Numbered from the stretch's first letter, positions 1 to 8,054 are shown. The stretch: DNA of 32,682 bases from Pseudomonadales bacterium (GCA_021295895.1 JAGWBM010000016.1:1-32682), one strand, 5' to 3'. Notes: generated by a model not told the origin, from the letters alone. Translations and numbers: made by a program.

Positions 1-459
1 GAGTGCCAAAAGCCCGATCGCGGAGGGGATGGCGAGGGTCGGCGGTCGTTCATCCCAAGCGAACATACCCCGGATCCGGTGCCGTCCCGGAACGAGCCGC
101 AACGAGGGTGCACCGTTTCGCAGCACGACCACCGCACCGCGTTCATTCACAGCGACCTGCTCGGGCCAAGTATTCACGTCGCCGGGCAACACCACCCATT
201 GGACATCGCCGTACACCGTCCAAGAATGATCGAAACGGGCGCCCTCGGCGGTCACCAACAGGTCGAGTCGACCCGGCCACGCACAGATGTAGTCGTCGCG
301 ATCGGCGGCATCGCTGTTGTAGACGAATGGACAGTCGCGGTGCGCCTCGCCATCCAGAACCCAGTCCGCCCAACCCTCGAGATCGCTCGGCAGCTCAATC
401 TCGCGACCGTGACCAGCGAGGCAGGCCAATGCGAGACATGCGGCGGCGGTTAAGCGCAT
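1..459 (-). CDS. Secreted protein of unknown function, N-terminal part (runs off the left edge)
   Basis: This frame is open for 153 codons from an ATG at 459 to the window edge, so the C-terminus is missing. A purine-rich GGGGGGAG lies about 12 nt before the start. The first ~17 residues (MRLTAAACLALACLAG) form a short hydrophobic signal peptide, so the product is probably exported. The visible part is rich in Trp and acidic residues, has paired Cys in 'DCPFVY' and 'YICAWPGRLDL', and looks like beta-sandwich sequence. I recognise it only as resembling the N-terminus of large conserved hypothetical exported proteins of Gammaproteobacteria; no function can be given. It is divergent from the acetyltransferase gene, with a 152-nt gap. 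The long plus-strand frame covering this region is its antisense shadow. Confidence 0.7.
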   Translation of the reverse strand, partial: MRLTAAACLALACLAGHGREIELPSDLEGWADWVLDGEAHRDCPFVYNSDAADRDDYICAWPGRLDLLVTAEGARFDHSWTVYGDVQWVVLPGDVNTWPEQVAVNERGAVVVLRNGAPSLRLVPGRHRIRGMFAWDERPPTLAIPSAIGLLAL

Positions 460-568
460 ACCCACGGGTAGCTCCCCCCAAATCCCAGCGCCTGTCATGG
501 ACGAACTGGGCGCGCCGCGCACCGAATCCCCTCGTGGTCGCGGCAGACGACACCGCACCGAGTCACGA

Positions 569-598
569 TATAATACCGGCCCGGGGAATTTCTCCCCG
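569..598 (+). promoter_or_regulatory. Candidate -10 box and 5' UTR hairpin ahead of the acetyltransferase gene
   Basis: A perfect TATAAT occurs at 569-574, rare in DNA this GC-rich, 38 nt before the ATG at 612. No good -35 hexamer sits at 17 nt spacing. Just downstream, 582-598 can fold into a CGGGGA/TCTCCCCG hairpin that would lie in the 5' leader. This is a promoter inference from sequence only. Confidence 0.4.
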
Positions 599-611
599 AT
601 CCGGAACCACG

Positions 612-1829
612 ATGGCCATCGAAATCCGCCAAGCAACCGCCGAAGAGATGGCGGAGTTCGGAACTCTCGGCGGCTACGTCTACGGGGGTACCTTCGGGGA
701 CGGTCCCGACAACATGATCGCCAAGGGGATCATGCCCGAGTGGACTCTGTGCGCCTTCGACGATGGCAAACTGGCGACGAGTTTCTCGAACCTCCCGTTC
801 ACCATGCGCGCCAACGGCTTGTCCATGCCAATGGCCGGGGTGTCCACCGTCGGCACGCAGCCCGAGTATCGCCGACTGGGACTGGTGCGCCGAATCCACA
901 CCCAGGCCCTCGCCCAGATGCGCGACGCGGGACAACCGGTGGCAGCGTTGTGGGCATCTCAAGCTGCGATCTACCAACGCTACGGCTACGCCATGACGAC
1001 CGTTCGCCGCCACTACGCCGTGGACACCGCCGACATTCGATTCCACGACGACCAAGCCGGCAGCGGTCGCGTCAAACGGATCGGCGCGGACAACGGCTAC
1101 GACATCATCAAGGCGATCTACATTGAGTTCATCGGCGAGCGGACCTGCTACCTCCACCGGGCCAAGGACCTGTGGCTCAACAATGTGCTCGAACCCGTGG
1201 AGGCGGACGGTCCCATCTGGATCGCCGTGTGCTACGGCGAAACCGGACAGGCGACGGGCTACGTGGTCTATACGCTCCGTGCCGGCAAGGTGAACCATTC
1301 GTCCCGTGACCAGGAGCTAAAGGTGCGCGAGTTGGTGTGGCTCGACCAAGACGCCTACCGCTCGCTTTGGAGCTTCATCGCCAGTCACGATCTCGTCGGT
1401 CGGGTCGCGTGGAACGACGCCCCAGCAGACGATCCCGCGTTTGAGTTCTTCCTGGAGCCCCGGCTCCTCCATGCCCGAGACCAGGAGGGTGCCTGGTTCC
1501 GGATCGTCGATGTACCCAAGGCGCTCGGCGGGCGCGGCTACGACGTCACGGCCGATATCGCCATCGGTATCGAGCCCGACCCGCTGACGCCGTGGAACGA
1601 CGGGGTGTGGCGACTCGAGACCAGCGCCGAGGGAGCACATGCGCGTCCCAGCAACGAGACGCCAGACATCCGTCTCAACGCCAAGGCGCTGATTTCGTTG
1701 TTCACCGGTTTCCGCTCCGCCACGGCGCTTGCCGGCTGGGGGTTGCTCGACGGCGACCGGGACGCGGTGGTCCGGGCCGATGCGATGTTCCGCACGCGCC
1801 ATGCGCCGCATTGCCCGGATCACTTCTAG
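612..1829 (+). CDS. Eis-like GNAT N-acetyltransferase
   Basis: The 405-residue length matches the Eis/enhanced-intracellular-survival family of acetyltransferases, which have two GNAT lobes followed by an SCP2-like C-terminal domain. The acetyl-CoA loop is visible at residues ~78-92 (VSTVGTQPEYRRLGL). The signature IYQRYGY at 120-126 includes the Tyr that acts as general acid in mycobacterial Eis. The chain ends in Phe, whose free carboxylate serves as the base in Eis, and that feature is kept here (...PDHF). The family transfers acetyl groups from acetyl-CoA to amines such as aminoglycosides or polyamines; the substrate here is unknown. The start at 612 is chosen because the family begins with this first beta-strand (EIRQAT), and the longer upstream frame is antisense to the neighbouring gene. 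It stands alone, with the metallophosphoesterase 54 nt downstream. Confidence 0.85.
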   Translation: MAIEIRQATAEEMAEFGTLGGYVYGGTFGDGPDNMIAKGIMPEWTLCAFDDGKLATSFSNLPFTMRANGLSMPMAGVSTVGTQPEYRRLGLVRRIHTQALAQMRDAGQPVAALWASQAAIYQRYGYAMTTVRRHYAVDTADIRFHDDQAGSGRVKRIGADNGYDIIKAIYIEFIGERTCYLHRAKDLWLNNVLEPVEADGPIWIAVCYGETGQATGYVVYTLRAGKVNHSSRDQELKVRELVWLDQDAYRSLWSFIASHDLVGRVAWNDAPADDPAFEFFLEPRLLHARDQEGAWFRIVDVPKALGGRGYDVTADIAIGIEPDPLTPWNDGVWRLETSAEGAHARPSNETPDIRLNAKALISLFTGFRSATALAGWGLLDGDRDAVVRADAMFRTRHAPHCPDHF

Positions 1830-1883
1830 GAGCGCCCCATTGCCGGGTCGGCCGCGTCGTAGCACCAGACCGAGGTAGTGGAA

Positions 1884-2597
1884 GTGGACCCGCAAACGCT
1901 CAAACAACACTACGAGACCGAACTCGAAGCCCGGTCCCGCCCCGGTGGCGGCGACAAGCGCCACGGTCGCCGGATGTTCCGAGCGATGCTCAAGGCATCC
2001 CGGGCGCTGTCGCCCCGCGAGCTAGAAGATCCCGATTCGGCGTGGGTCTGGTCGGATCTGCATCTCGGCCACGCGAACATCATCCGCTACACGAACCGGC
2101 CCTTCGCCGATGCCGAGACCATGGATGAGGCCCTCTACGGGAACTGGGCGACGACGGTCGGGAACGCCGACGAACTCATCTTCGTCGGCGACCTTGCCAT
2201 GCGCAAAGCCGTCGGCCCGCATACGTGGCAACGCATCCGGGACGGACGGGGCGCCAAGAAGCGCCTGGTGATCGGCAACCACGATTTGACCGGATCGGGA
2301 AGTCTGCGGGTCGACGGGTTCGAGGAAATCAGCGCCGTGCTGTTCATGGCCGGCGATCCGCCGCTCGTGTTCACGCACATACCCCTGACCCGCGTGCCGG
2401 AGGGTTGCGTAAACATTCACGGTCACACCCACGATGAGCCGCCTCGGGATTCGAGGCATATCAATGTCTCGGTGGAGCAACTCGACTACCGCCCCGTCGC
2501 ACTGAGGCGCCTCGAGGTCTTGGCGCGCGTTCTGGTTGAGGGGCGTTATCCGGGCGGCGCGACAACATTGGCAAGGCTGGAGACGATCGGGTCCTGA
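1884..2597 (+). CDS. Calcineurin-like metallophosphoesterase
   Basis: About 237 residues from a GTG at 1884, preceded by GAGG at 1872-1875 with 8-nt spacing; a GTG at 1878 is possible but too close to that site. All metal-binding blocks of the family are present in order: SDLHLGH (~57-63), GDLA (~102-105), GNHD (~131-134), FTHIPL (~163-168) and HGHTH (~179-183). The family hydrolyses phosphomono- or phosphodiesters with a dinuclear metal centre. The short form with 'SDLHLGHANIIRY' resembles the phage/bacterial MPE subfamily that acts on small phosphoesters, but the substrate cannot be told. There is no signal peptide, so it is probably cytoplasmic. The first ~50 residues are basic and precede the catalytic fold. 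Confidence 0.85.
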   Translation: MDPQTLKQHYETELEARSRPGGGDKRHGRRMFRAMLKASRALSPRELEDPDSAWVWSDLHLGHANIIRYTNRPFADAETMDEALYGNWATTVGNADELIFVGDLAMRKAVGPHTWQRIRDGRGAKKRLVIGNHDLTGSGSLRVDGFEEISAVLFMAGDPPLVFTHIPLTRVPEGCVNIHGHTHDEPPRDSRHINVSVEQLDYRPVALRRLEVLARVLVEGRYPGGATTLARLETIGS

Positions 2598-2728
2598 AGG
2601 CACGGCATTCGTCGGTTCTGCCGGTCATGGCCTTGCTGTGCGCGGGCACCCAGTCCTACGACCGACCCCAGGTCGTGCTGGTGATGGCGGACATCGGTTG
2701 GGCACAGACCGGCCACCTCGATCAGTAG
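2594..2728 (+). pseudogene. N-terminal remnant of an arylsulfatase-family gene
   Basis: After the metallophosphoesterase stop, a frame encodes a hydrophobic leader (ARHSSVLPVMALLCAG) then 'DRPQVVLVMADIGWAQTGHLDQ' and a stop at 2726-2728. This matches the conserved opening of sulfatases (RPN-[IV]-[VI]-L-[IV]-M-A-D-D-x-G-W-x-Q-T-G). One of the two metal-binding Asp codons is missing, and nothing of the remaining ~450 residues follows: the frame ends inside the convergent arfB gene. No standard start codon lies ahead of the leader; the aligned first codon is CTG at 2594, and an internal ATG is at 2627. I read it as a decayed, deleted sulfatase gene rather than a working peptide. Confidence 0.6.
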
Positions 2729-3141
2729 TCGTCCGGTGGCTTGCGCTGCCTCTTGGTCTCGCCGCGGCGCCGCTTGTCCGCGCGCCGTTTCTCCTTTTGC
2801 CTAGCCGAGATCCGCCTCGGAACGCGCGGTTTCGGCACCTCCCGCGCGGCCGCGATCAGGGCACCAAGGCGTTCGAGGGCGTCGGCCCGGTTCCGGGCCT
2901 GGGTCCGCTGGTTGTCCGCGACGATCAGAACTTCTCCGGCGTTCGTCAAACGACTGCCGGCGAGCCCCTCAAGGCGCTGCCGCACGGTCTGATCAAAACC
3001 AGCCGCGTCTAGGTGGAGTCGGCATTCGGCCGCCGTCGCGACCTTGTTCACGTTTTGTCCGCCCGGTCCCGAGGCACGAACGAAGTTCCACGACAGCGCC
3101 GCCTCGGGGATCGCCAAACCGCCGAGTTCGATCATTGCCAT
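2722..3141 (-). CDS. arfB: Peptidyl-tRNA hydrolase ArfB (ribosome rescue, YaeJ type)
   Basis: From ATG 3141 the product is 139 residues, as in E. coli ArfB (140). AGGGGG sits about 5 nt upstream, favouring this start over a longer frame reaching 3201. The catalytic GGQ lies at residues 27-29 in 'ASGPGGQNVNKV', the only domain of release factors that is kept. The C-terminal third is very rich in Lys and Arg (RRISARQKEKRRADKR...), the tail that threads into the empty mRNA channel of stalled ribosomes. The role is release of nascent chains from non-stop ribosomes. Its last 7 nt overlap the sulfatase remnant on the opposite strand. Confidence 0.92.
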   Translation of the reverse strand: MAMIELGGLAIPEAALSWNFVRASGPGGQNVNKVATAAECRLHLDAAGFDQTVRQRLEGLAGSRLTNAGEVLIVADNQRTQARNRADALERLGALIAAAREVPKPRVPRRISARQKEKRRADKRRRGETKRQRKPPDDY

Positions 3142-3245
3142 CACCGCCCCCTGACCAATCGGTCGACGACGGGTTGTCGGTGTTGCATCCGGTCGTTCCA
3201 TCGCTTACGTTGCCGCCGCAGCAGTATTGGACCCGATGGTGATGT

Positions 3246-4211
3246 ATGCGTCCAACCAGATGGACGATGTTGCCGAGTGCCCACCCAGTGATCCCTGTGG
3301 GGATTCTTACGGACAAGGCCTTTCGACCGCATTTGCACCGTTCCTTGGCGCTCTGCCTCGGCATTGCAGCCGCCGGTACGTCCTGGGTCCCCGCACTGGC
3401 CGAAACGACCGTCGACGTGCCGTTGATGCGGGCTGCGGGCCACCCCACCCAACAGGGGTTCGTCCGGGTCACTGCGGTGGAGTCCGGGACGATCGCGATC
3501 AAAGCCTGGAACGACGCAGGCGACGTCGAATCCACGTCCTTGTCCGTGGTGGGCGGCACCACCACCCACTTCAATTCCGATGACCTCGAGTTCGGCAACG
3601 CCGACAAGGGGATCCCTCGCCGCATTGGCTCGGGTTTCGGCGACTCCTATGTCCAACTTACCGCCGACTTCGATTTCGTCGCCACCTCCTATATGCGAAC
3701 CAACGACGGCTTCCTCACCGGGATGGGGAACATCCTCGTTCCCGTCGACGGTGAAGCGTTCGGTACCGCGTGTGTGTACGAAGCGACCATCTTCAATCCG
3801 GCCTCGAACACCAATCAGGTCAGCAGCCTGCGCATCGTCGAACGCGGGGGCTCGGATACGGCGGTCAGCATCTACGGTACCGATGACGATGGGGTTACGT
3901 ACGGCCCCGTGGGGCTCACCGTTGCCGCGAACGGCGCCCGCACGGTCACGTCCCAGCAATTGGAGAACGGCGATCCCGACCTAGACGAAATGCTCGCGGA
4001 TGGCACCGGCAAATGGCGACTCGCCGTCGCCACCGACGGGATGATCGTGGTCATGAACCTGCTGGAGTCACCCACCGGCCATCTCACCAACCTCGGTCCC
4101 GTGGTCCTATCGGCATTCAGCGATGGCGACGATCTCGAGACCCCGCAGGGATGCACGGGAGCACCGCCCCACCGCCTGGTCGCTCAACCGCCCGCAGCGG
4201 ACGTTCGCTAA
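3246..4211 (+). CDS. Exported protein with two copies of an unnamed beta-rich repeat
   Basis: The frame gives up to 321 residues. The start is uncertain: ATG 3246, ATG 3267 or GTG 3297 are all in frame and none has a good ribosome site; GTG 3297 would place the signal peptide (HRSLALCLGIAAAGTSWVPALA) near the N-terminus. Two related modules follow. The first has 'QQGFVRV...TTHFNSDDLEFGNADKGIPRRIGSGFGDSYVQLTADFDFVATSYMRTNDGFLTGM'. The second has 'NQVSSLRIVER...ARTVTSQQLENGD...GTGKWRLAVATDGMIVVMNLLESPTGHLTNL'. Each runs about 120 residues and looks like a beta-sandwich. The same module is familiar from exported gammaproteobacterial proteins, some of them proteases, but its function is unknown to me. 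Only 11 nt separate it from the next gene, so the two are probably co-transcribed with the protease beyond. Confidence 0.75.
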   Translation: MRPTRWTMLPSAHPVIPVGILTDKAFRPHLHRSLALCLGIAAAGTSWVPALAETTVDVPLMRAAGHPTQQGFVRVTAVESGTIAIKAWNDAGDVESTSLSVVGGTTTHFNSDDLEFGNADKGIPRRIGSGFGDSYVQLTADFDFVATSYMRTNDGFLTGMGNILVPVDGEAFGTACVYEATIFNPASNTNQVSSLRIVERGGSDTAVSIYGTDDDGVTYGPVGLTVAANGARTVTSQQLENGDPDLDEMLADGTGKWRLAVATDGMIVVMNLLESPTGHLTNLGPVVLSAFSDGDDLETPQGCTGAPPHRLVAQPPAADVR

Positions 4212-4222
4212 GGAGTTCTTGA

Positions 4223-4756
4223 ATGTCCTTCGAGAGATTACTTCCGGCTTTGACGCTAGTTCTGGCCGCCACGTGGGCGACTGGGCAGGAGCAGAGCACG
4301 GCGCCACGGACAGTCGATACCGCCCGGGGTCCGATGTTGGCACTGCCCCGGCTGGACTCGACGAGTCCCGCGTCGGTGGTCGTCGAAGACGTACGCATCG
4401 AGATGTCCGTGGAAGCGGGGTTCCGCGTATACCGTGCCCACCAGGACGGGCAGACCCGCACGGTCTACGAAGCGGCCGATGGTCCCGCCGGACGGTACGC
4501 CTACGACCCCGTAGAAAGACGATTCGATCGGGTGTCGTCCAGCCTGCGGGTACGGCTTACCGACTACGAGCGCCTGGACGACGTGGTTGCTTCGGCCGGG
4601 GCGTTGCGGGGCAAGAACTACAAGGCCCTCGGGTGGGCACTGCTGCGTCTACGACCCGAGCAAGACCCGGCGACTGTCGCCCGTTCGCTGCTGGAGAATC
4701 CGCTCGTCGTCGGCGCTGAAGTCATGCTTGAGGAGCCCATCCGTGTTCCACAGTAG
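4223..4756 (+). CDS. Exported stand-alone propeptide-like protein, candidate partner of the S8 protease
   Basis: This 177-residue protein starts at an ATG with AAGGAG 8 nt upstream. A signal peptide covers residues 1-21 (LLPALTLVLAATWATGQ). After a low-complexity linker there is a compact domain, 'FRVYRAHQDG...YDPVERRFDRVSSSLRVRLTDYERLDDVVASAGALRGKNYKALGWALLRLRPEQDPATVARSLLENPLVVGAEVMLEEPIRVPQ'. The last ~45 residues (beta-alpha-beta with 'P.VVGAEVMLEEP') resemble the end of I9-type subtilisin propeptides, which act as folding chaperone and inhibitor. The protease 57 nt downstream lacks that segment in front of its catalytic domain. Acting as a propeptide in trans is inference from order and pattern; no such activity can be read directly. 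Confidence 0.7.
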   Translation: MSFERLLPALTLVLAATWATGQEQSTAPRTVDTARGPMLALPRLDSTSPASVVVEDVRIEMSVEAGFRVYRAHQDGQTRTVYEAADGPAGRYAYDPVERRFDRVSSSLRVRLTDYERLDDVVASAGALRGKNYKALGWALLRLRPEQDPATVARSLLENPLVVGAEVMLEEPIRVPQ

Positions 4757-4813
4757 ACGAAGGGGTCTGACCGACGCGCTCGTTTGGACAAGTGACCCAG
4801 GGGATCGGCGAAG

Positions 4814-6892
4814 GTGATCACATCACTACTCTGTCTGTTTCTCGCCGTGGGTTGCGGCCCGGACGCCAAGCAGTCGATGGCTCCCGACATCCTCGTGTTC
4901 GCCGGCGACGCCCCGGTTCATGAGGAGGGCATCGAGCTTCCGGTCAGGATCCTCAACTGGGGCGCGGTACCGTCGACGGCTACCCCACTGCAGGTCTACA
5001 TCAACGATCGACCGAACTGGTCTGATTCGACCACGAGGACGCTCCTCGACACCGAGATCCCGCCGATCGATCCCAAGTCCTCCATTCGGTTCAACGTCGA
5101 CATCACCCTCGATGAATTCGAGCCCGACACCGACTACTACCTGCTGATGCGGGCCGACGGTCTCGACGGGGAACTCAACACGAGGAACTGGGACTATTGG
5201 GGCTTCTCCCTCGACGAGGAGGGGCGTGTCGTCATGCACTGCGACCTGGAGGCGCCGAACGACGGCCGGGACGGGGCAACCGACCCGCTGTTCGGGGAAC
5301 AGTGGCACCTCGAGAACACCGGCCAGCGAGCCTACGCGAGGACGCCCGCCTCGCCGGGCGAGGACCTCGGAATGACGAACGTCCTGTCGTCGGGAACGCC
5401 GACCGGCGCCGGCGTACGTATCGCTGTCGTCGACACGGGCATGGAGCTATGTCACCCCGACTTGGTCGCAAACGTCGAGCCCTTTGCTTCCCACAACTTC
5501 AATGCCAACGACTGGCACGGCGCCATTGTGGCCGAACCGTTCTTACCTTGGACTCTCGGCGACCACGGCACGTCCGTGGCGGGCACCGCGGCGGCCTCGG
5601 CAAACAACGGGACCGGGGGACGAGGCGTTGCCCCCGACGCGATCCTACGTAGTTACAACATGCTGGCGGCCGTTGAATCCGCCGGGACGTACTACGATTC
5701 CCTAGGCGGCAGCGACACCGACCCGGATTCGAGTGTGGTCGACATCTTCAACATGAGCTTCGGAACCCTGGGCGGGGAGTTCGCCGTCGACCGGGATGAA
5801 GACCGACTGCTCCGCCTGGGCGTCACCAATCTGCGCGGCGGGCGCGGCGCGCTCTACGTGAAGTCCGCGGGGAATGCCTTCAACGCCTGCGGAACCATGC
5901 GCCGTCCCGCCAACGCTCGCATCGGTTGTACCAGTTCCAACAGCGCTTCCTCGCATCACTCCCGATATCTGATCATCGTCGGTGCCTTCGACGCTCAAGG
6001 AACCCGCGCCAGCTACGCCTCCGCGGGCTCCAACCTGTGGGTCAGCGCCCCGGCCGGCGAATTCGGCTCACGATACGGTGCCACCATCACCGCAGACCAA
6101 GTGGGAACGAACCGGGGCTATGACGTACTCCGGAACTACGGCGTCGCCGAAGACGCCGTCAACAATCCCCACGGCAACTACGTGAGCACCTTCAACGGCA
6201 CGTCGGCCGCCGCCCCGAACACCAGTGGCGCCATCGCGCTGCTGCTGGAAGCCGCGCCCGAGCTGACGTGGCGCGACGTCAGGTACATACTCGCCAAGAC
6301 CGCCCGACAGATCGATGCCGACATCGAACCGGTGCAATACGTGGTCGGCGGCACGGTCTACGTCGCGCAACTGCCGTGGACCTCGAACGCCGCCGGCTAC
6401 CACTTCCACAATTGGTATGGATTCGGTGCGGTGGCCGTGGACGATGCCCTGGACCTGGTGGCCAGGCACACCCCGGACAGCCTTGGCGTATTCGTGGAGA
6501 CGGACCTGAACGCGTTCGCCCGGGAGGACATGGTTTCGATTCCGGACGACGACGGGACCGGTGTCGCCCAAACGCTTACCGTCGAGGGCCTCGCCGACAA
6601 CGCCAACATCGAAGCCGTGACCCTGCGCGTCAATATCACGCACCCGCAGACCAACGATCTCGCCATTCACCTCACGTCGCCTTCGGGAACCGAGAGCATC
6701 CTGAACCCCATCTTCAACGATGCCCTGGCGGGGAACGCGGATCTCGACTGGACACTCTTGAGCAACGCCTTCTACGGCGAGTCCCCGAACGGCGACTGGA
6801 CGATACGGGTCGTGGACGCCGCCTCGGAGGACGAGGGCACGCTCAACGGGTGGCGTCTCAGCTTCGCCCTGGGGACGCACCCGGCGTCCTGA
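4814..6892 (+). CDS. Subtilisin-family (S8) serine protease with C-terminal P/homoB domain, probable lipoprotein
   Basis: 692 residues from a GTG at 4814 with AGGGG upstream. The N-terminus (MITSLLCLFLAVGC) ends in a lipobox-like AVGC, so the protein may be lipid-anchored after export. Residues ~25-135 form a CARDB/Ig-like domain ('DILVFAGDAPVHEEGIELPVRILNWG'). The catalytic domain spans ~155-560, with Asp207 (VVDTGM), His251 (GDHGTSVAG), oxyanion Asn354 (SAGN) and Ser464 (FNGTSAAAP). A proprotein-convertase P-domain lies at ~568-690 and ends in 'LNGWRLSFALG'. All triad residues are present, so it should be active. It lacks a normal I9 propeptide; the preceding gene may supply one. Large inserts around the His motif and before Ser are Gly/Asn rich. 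Confidence 0.9.
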   Translation: MITSLLCLFLAVGCGPDAKQSMAPDILVFAGDAPVHEEGIELPVRILNWGAVPSTATPLQVYINDRPNWSDSTTRTLLDTEIPPIDPKSSIRFNVDITLDEFEPDTDYYLLMRADGLDGELNTRNWDYWGFSLDEEGRVVMHCDLEAPNDGRDGATDPLFGEQWHLENTGQRAYARTPASPGEDLGMTNVLSSGTPTGAGVRIAVVDTGMELCHPDLVANVEPFASHNFNANDWHGAIVAEPFLPWTLGDHGTSVAGTAAASANNGTGGRGVAPDAILRSYNMLAAVESAGTYYDSLGGSDTDPDSSVVDIFNMSFGTLGGEFAVDRDEDRLLRLGVTNLRGGRGALYVKSAGNAFNACGTMRRPANARIGCTSSNSASSHHSRYLIIVGAFDAQGTRASYASAGSNLWVSAPAGEFGSRYGATITADQVGTNRGYDVLRNYGVAEDAVNNPHGNYVSTFNGTSAAAPNTSGAIALLLEAAPELTWRDVRYILAKTARQIDADIEPVQYVVGGTVYVAQLPWTSNAAGYHFHNWYGFGAVAVDDALDLVARHTPDSLGVFVETDLNAFAREDMVSIPDDDGTGVAQTLTVEGLADNANIEAVTLRVNITHPQTNDLAIHLTSPSGTESILNPIFNDALAGNADLDWTLLSNAFYGESPNGDWTIRVVDAASEDEGTLNGWRLSFALGTHPAS

Positions 6893-6964
6893 TTGCCCGC
6901 CCGCCTACGGCGTGCCACCACCGCACTTTCCGGTTACGCTCACCCTTGTGTGAAGGGGTACGAC

Positions 6965-7720
6965 ATGCTTAGCGCCGAGGACATCGAGCACTACCACACC
7001 GACGGCTATGTCTCCCCCGACTTCCGGCTTGACGACGCCGTGCTCGACGACATCCGGGTCAATCACGACAGGCTGGTCGCCAAGCATCCGGCGTTCACCG
7101 ACTATTGTCCGGCCGTGCTCGCCTTCGACACCGGCTTCCTGAACATTGCCCGCATCCCCGCGATTCTCGACATGGTCGAGCAACTGATCGGTCCGGACCT
7201 CGCGTTGTGGAACTCAAGCTTCTTTGCCAAGCCGGCACGCGTCGGCACCAAGACGCCGTGGCATCAAGACGGCGAGTATTGGCCGATCCGGCCACTCGCG
7301 ACCTGCTCGGTCTGGATCGCCGTCGACGCGGCCACTACCGACAACGGCTGTCTGCGCGTGATCCCCGGATCGCACCGCCGTCGCACAATCGGCCGGCACG
7401 ACTTCAACGGCGCCGAGGGGCTGAGCCTGCCACTGGAACTCCGCGCCGACGAGTTCGACGAGACGACCGCCCGCGACATCGTGCTCGAAGCCGGGCAGGT
7501 CTCCCTGCACGACATCTTCCTGGTTCATGGCTCGGAGCCCAACCGCTCCGACACGCCCCGGCGCGGCATGACGCTGCGCTACATGCCGACATCGTCGGTC
7601 TACCGAAGAGACCTCGCCGACGGCCGGCGCGGCGGCCCGCTCGCCATGTCGGAGCGCACACTCTATCTCATGAGGGGGATCGACCGGTCAGGGCGGAACG
7701 ACTTCCGCCAGCGATTTTGA
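6965..7720 (+). CDS. Phytanoyl-CoA dioxygenase (PhyH) family 2-oxoglutarate/Fe(II) oxygenase
   Basis: 251 residues from ATG 6965, with AAGGGG about 7 nt upstream; the frame extends further 5' but that part has no family match. The N-terminus 'LSAEDIEHYHTDGYVSPDF' is the usual PhyH opening helix. Iron ligands are seen as His100-x-Asp102 (WHQDGEYW) and His188 (LVHGSEPN), with the 2-oxoglutarate-binding Arg in 'DTPRRGMTLRY' (199-200). 'GCLRVIPGSH' is the family core strand. These enzymes hydroxylate diverse small molecules; the substrate is not predictable here. The 3' end converges on the small lipoprotein gene with 6 nt between stop codons, and no terminator is obvious. Confidence 0.88.
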   Translation: MLSAEDIEHYHTDGYVSPDFRLDDAVLDDIRVNHDRLVAKHPAFTDYCPAVLAFDTGFLNIARIPAILDMVEQLIGPDLALWNSSFFAKPARVGTKTPWHQDGEYWPIRPLATCSVWIAVDAATTDNGCLRVIPGSHRRRTIGRHDFNGAEGLSLPLELRADEFDETTARDIVLEAGQVSLHDIFLVHGSEPNRSDTPRRGMTLRYMPTSSVYRRDLADGRRGGPLAMSERTLYLMRGIDRSGRNDFRQRF

Positions 7721-7726
7721 AACGGT

Positions 7727-8047
7727 TCACTCGCGTCGTCGCGCTGCGCCGAAACGGGACGGGACGAGCCCGTCCCCTAGTTGCAGGACATTTGGTTCCA
7801 AGATCGCGGGGCAACGCCGGTTGACCTCCCGGACAAGGACGGCCAGTTGTCGCTTCATCGGCTGAACTTGCCCGCCCTGCCTGACGTCCGCCTCGAGATC
7901 CGCGAGGTGCTTCATCAAGTCGGCGCACGACATCGTCCGGTAGCCGCCCCCGCCGGATATGCCAACCATCGAACCCCGTCCGGGCGGTTGGTGAGCGCAT
8001 GCCGCCATCGCGACGGCGCAAACAGCGATTACCAAGCGGGCACCCAC
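7727..8047 (-). CDS. Small lipoprotein, last gene of the sigma/VWA operon
   Basis: A GTG at 8047 lies 7 nt after the VIT/VWA stop and gives a short classical lipoprotein signal, GARLVIAVCAVAMAAC; an in-frame ATG at 8086 would overlap the preceding gene by 32 nt and lengthen the leader. The mature part is about 90 residues with 'GGGGYRTMSCADLMKHLADLEADVRQGGQVQPMKRQLAVLVREVNRRCPA', a helical segment with two Cys that could pair. No family was recognised. The final ~10 residues (LGDGLVPSRF) are encoded by a copy of the dispersed palindromic repeat, so the native C-terminus may have been replaced. The position makes it part of the envelope system encoded upstream. Confidence 0.65.
   Translation of the reverse strand: MGARLVIAVCAVAMAACAHQPPGRGSMVGISGGGGYRTMSCADLMKHLADLEADVRQGGQVQPMKRQLAVLVREVNRRCPAILEPNVLQLGDGLVPSRFGAARRRE
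7755..7780 (-). repeat. Half unit of the dispersed palindromic repeat
   Basis: On the minus strand this reads CTAGGGGACGGGCTCGTC then CCGTCCCG, one arm of the element seen complete at 24394-24474 and 32599-32680, with one changed loop base (CTCG for CTTG) and CTAG in place of GTAG. It forms a GGGACGGG/CCCGTCCC stem. It lies within the 3' end of the small lipoprotein frame. Confidence 0.7.
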
Positions 8048-8054
8048 GGTGGCT

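Noticed and set aside
3-611. Long plus-strand extension upstream of the acetyltransferase
   Set aside because: It is Arg/Pro-rich, has no protein family pattern and is antisense to the partial exported protein, whose own frame has a signal peptide and ribosome site.
3141-3959. 272-codon minus-strand frame
   Set aside because: It is antisense to the secreted repeat protein and overlaps arfB. Its composition is typical of a GC-rich shadow frame with no motifs.
4223-6892. Inhibitor-toxin or toxin-antitoxin reading of the small protein and protease
   Set aside because: Both are exported, and the protease has the full layout of a secreted P-domain subtilisin, so a propeptide-like role fits better.
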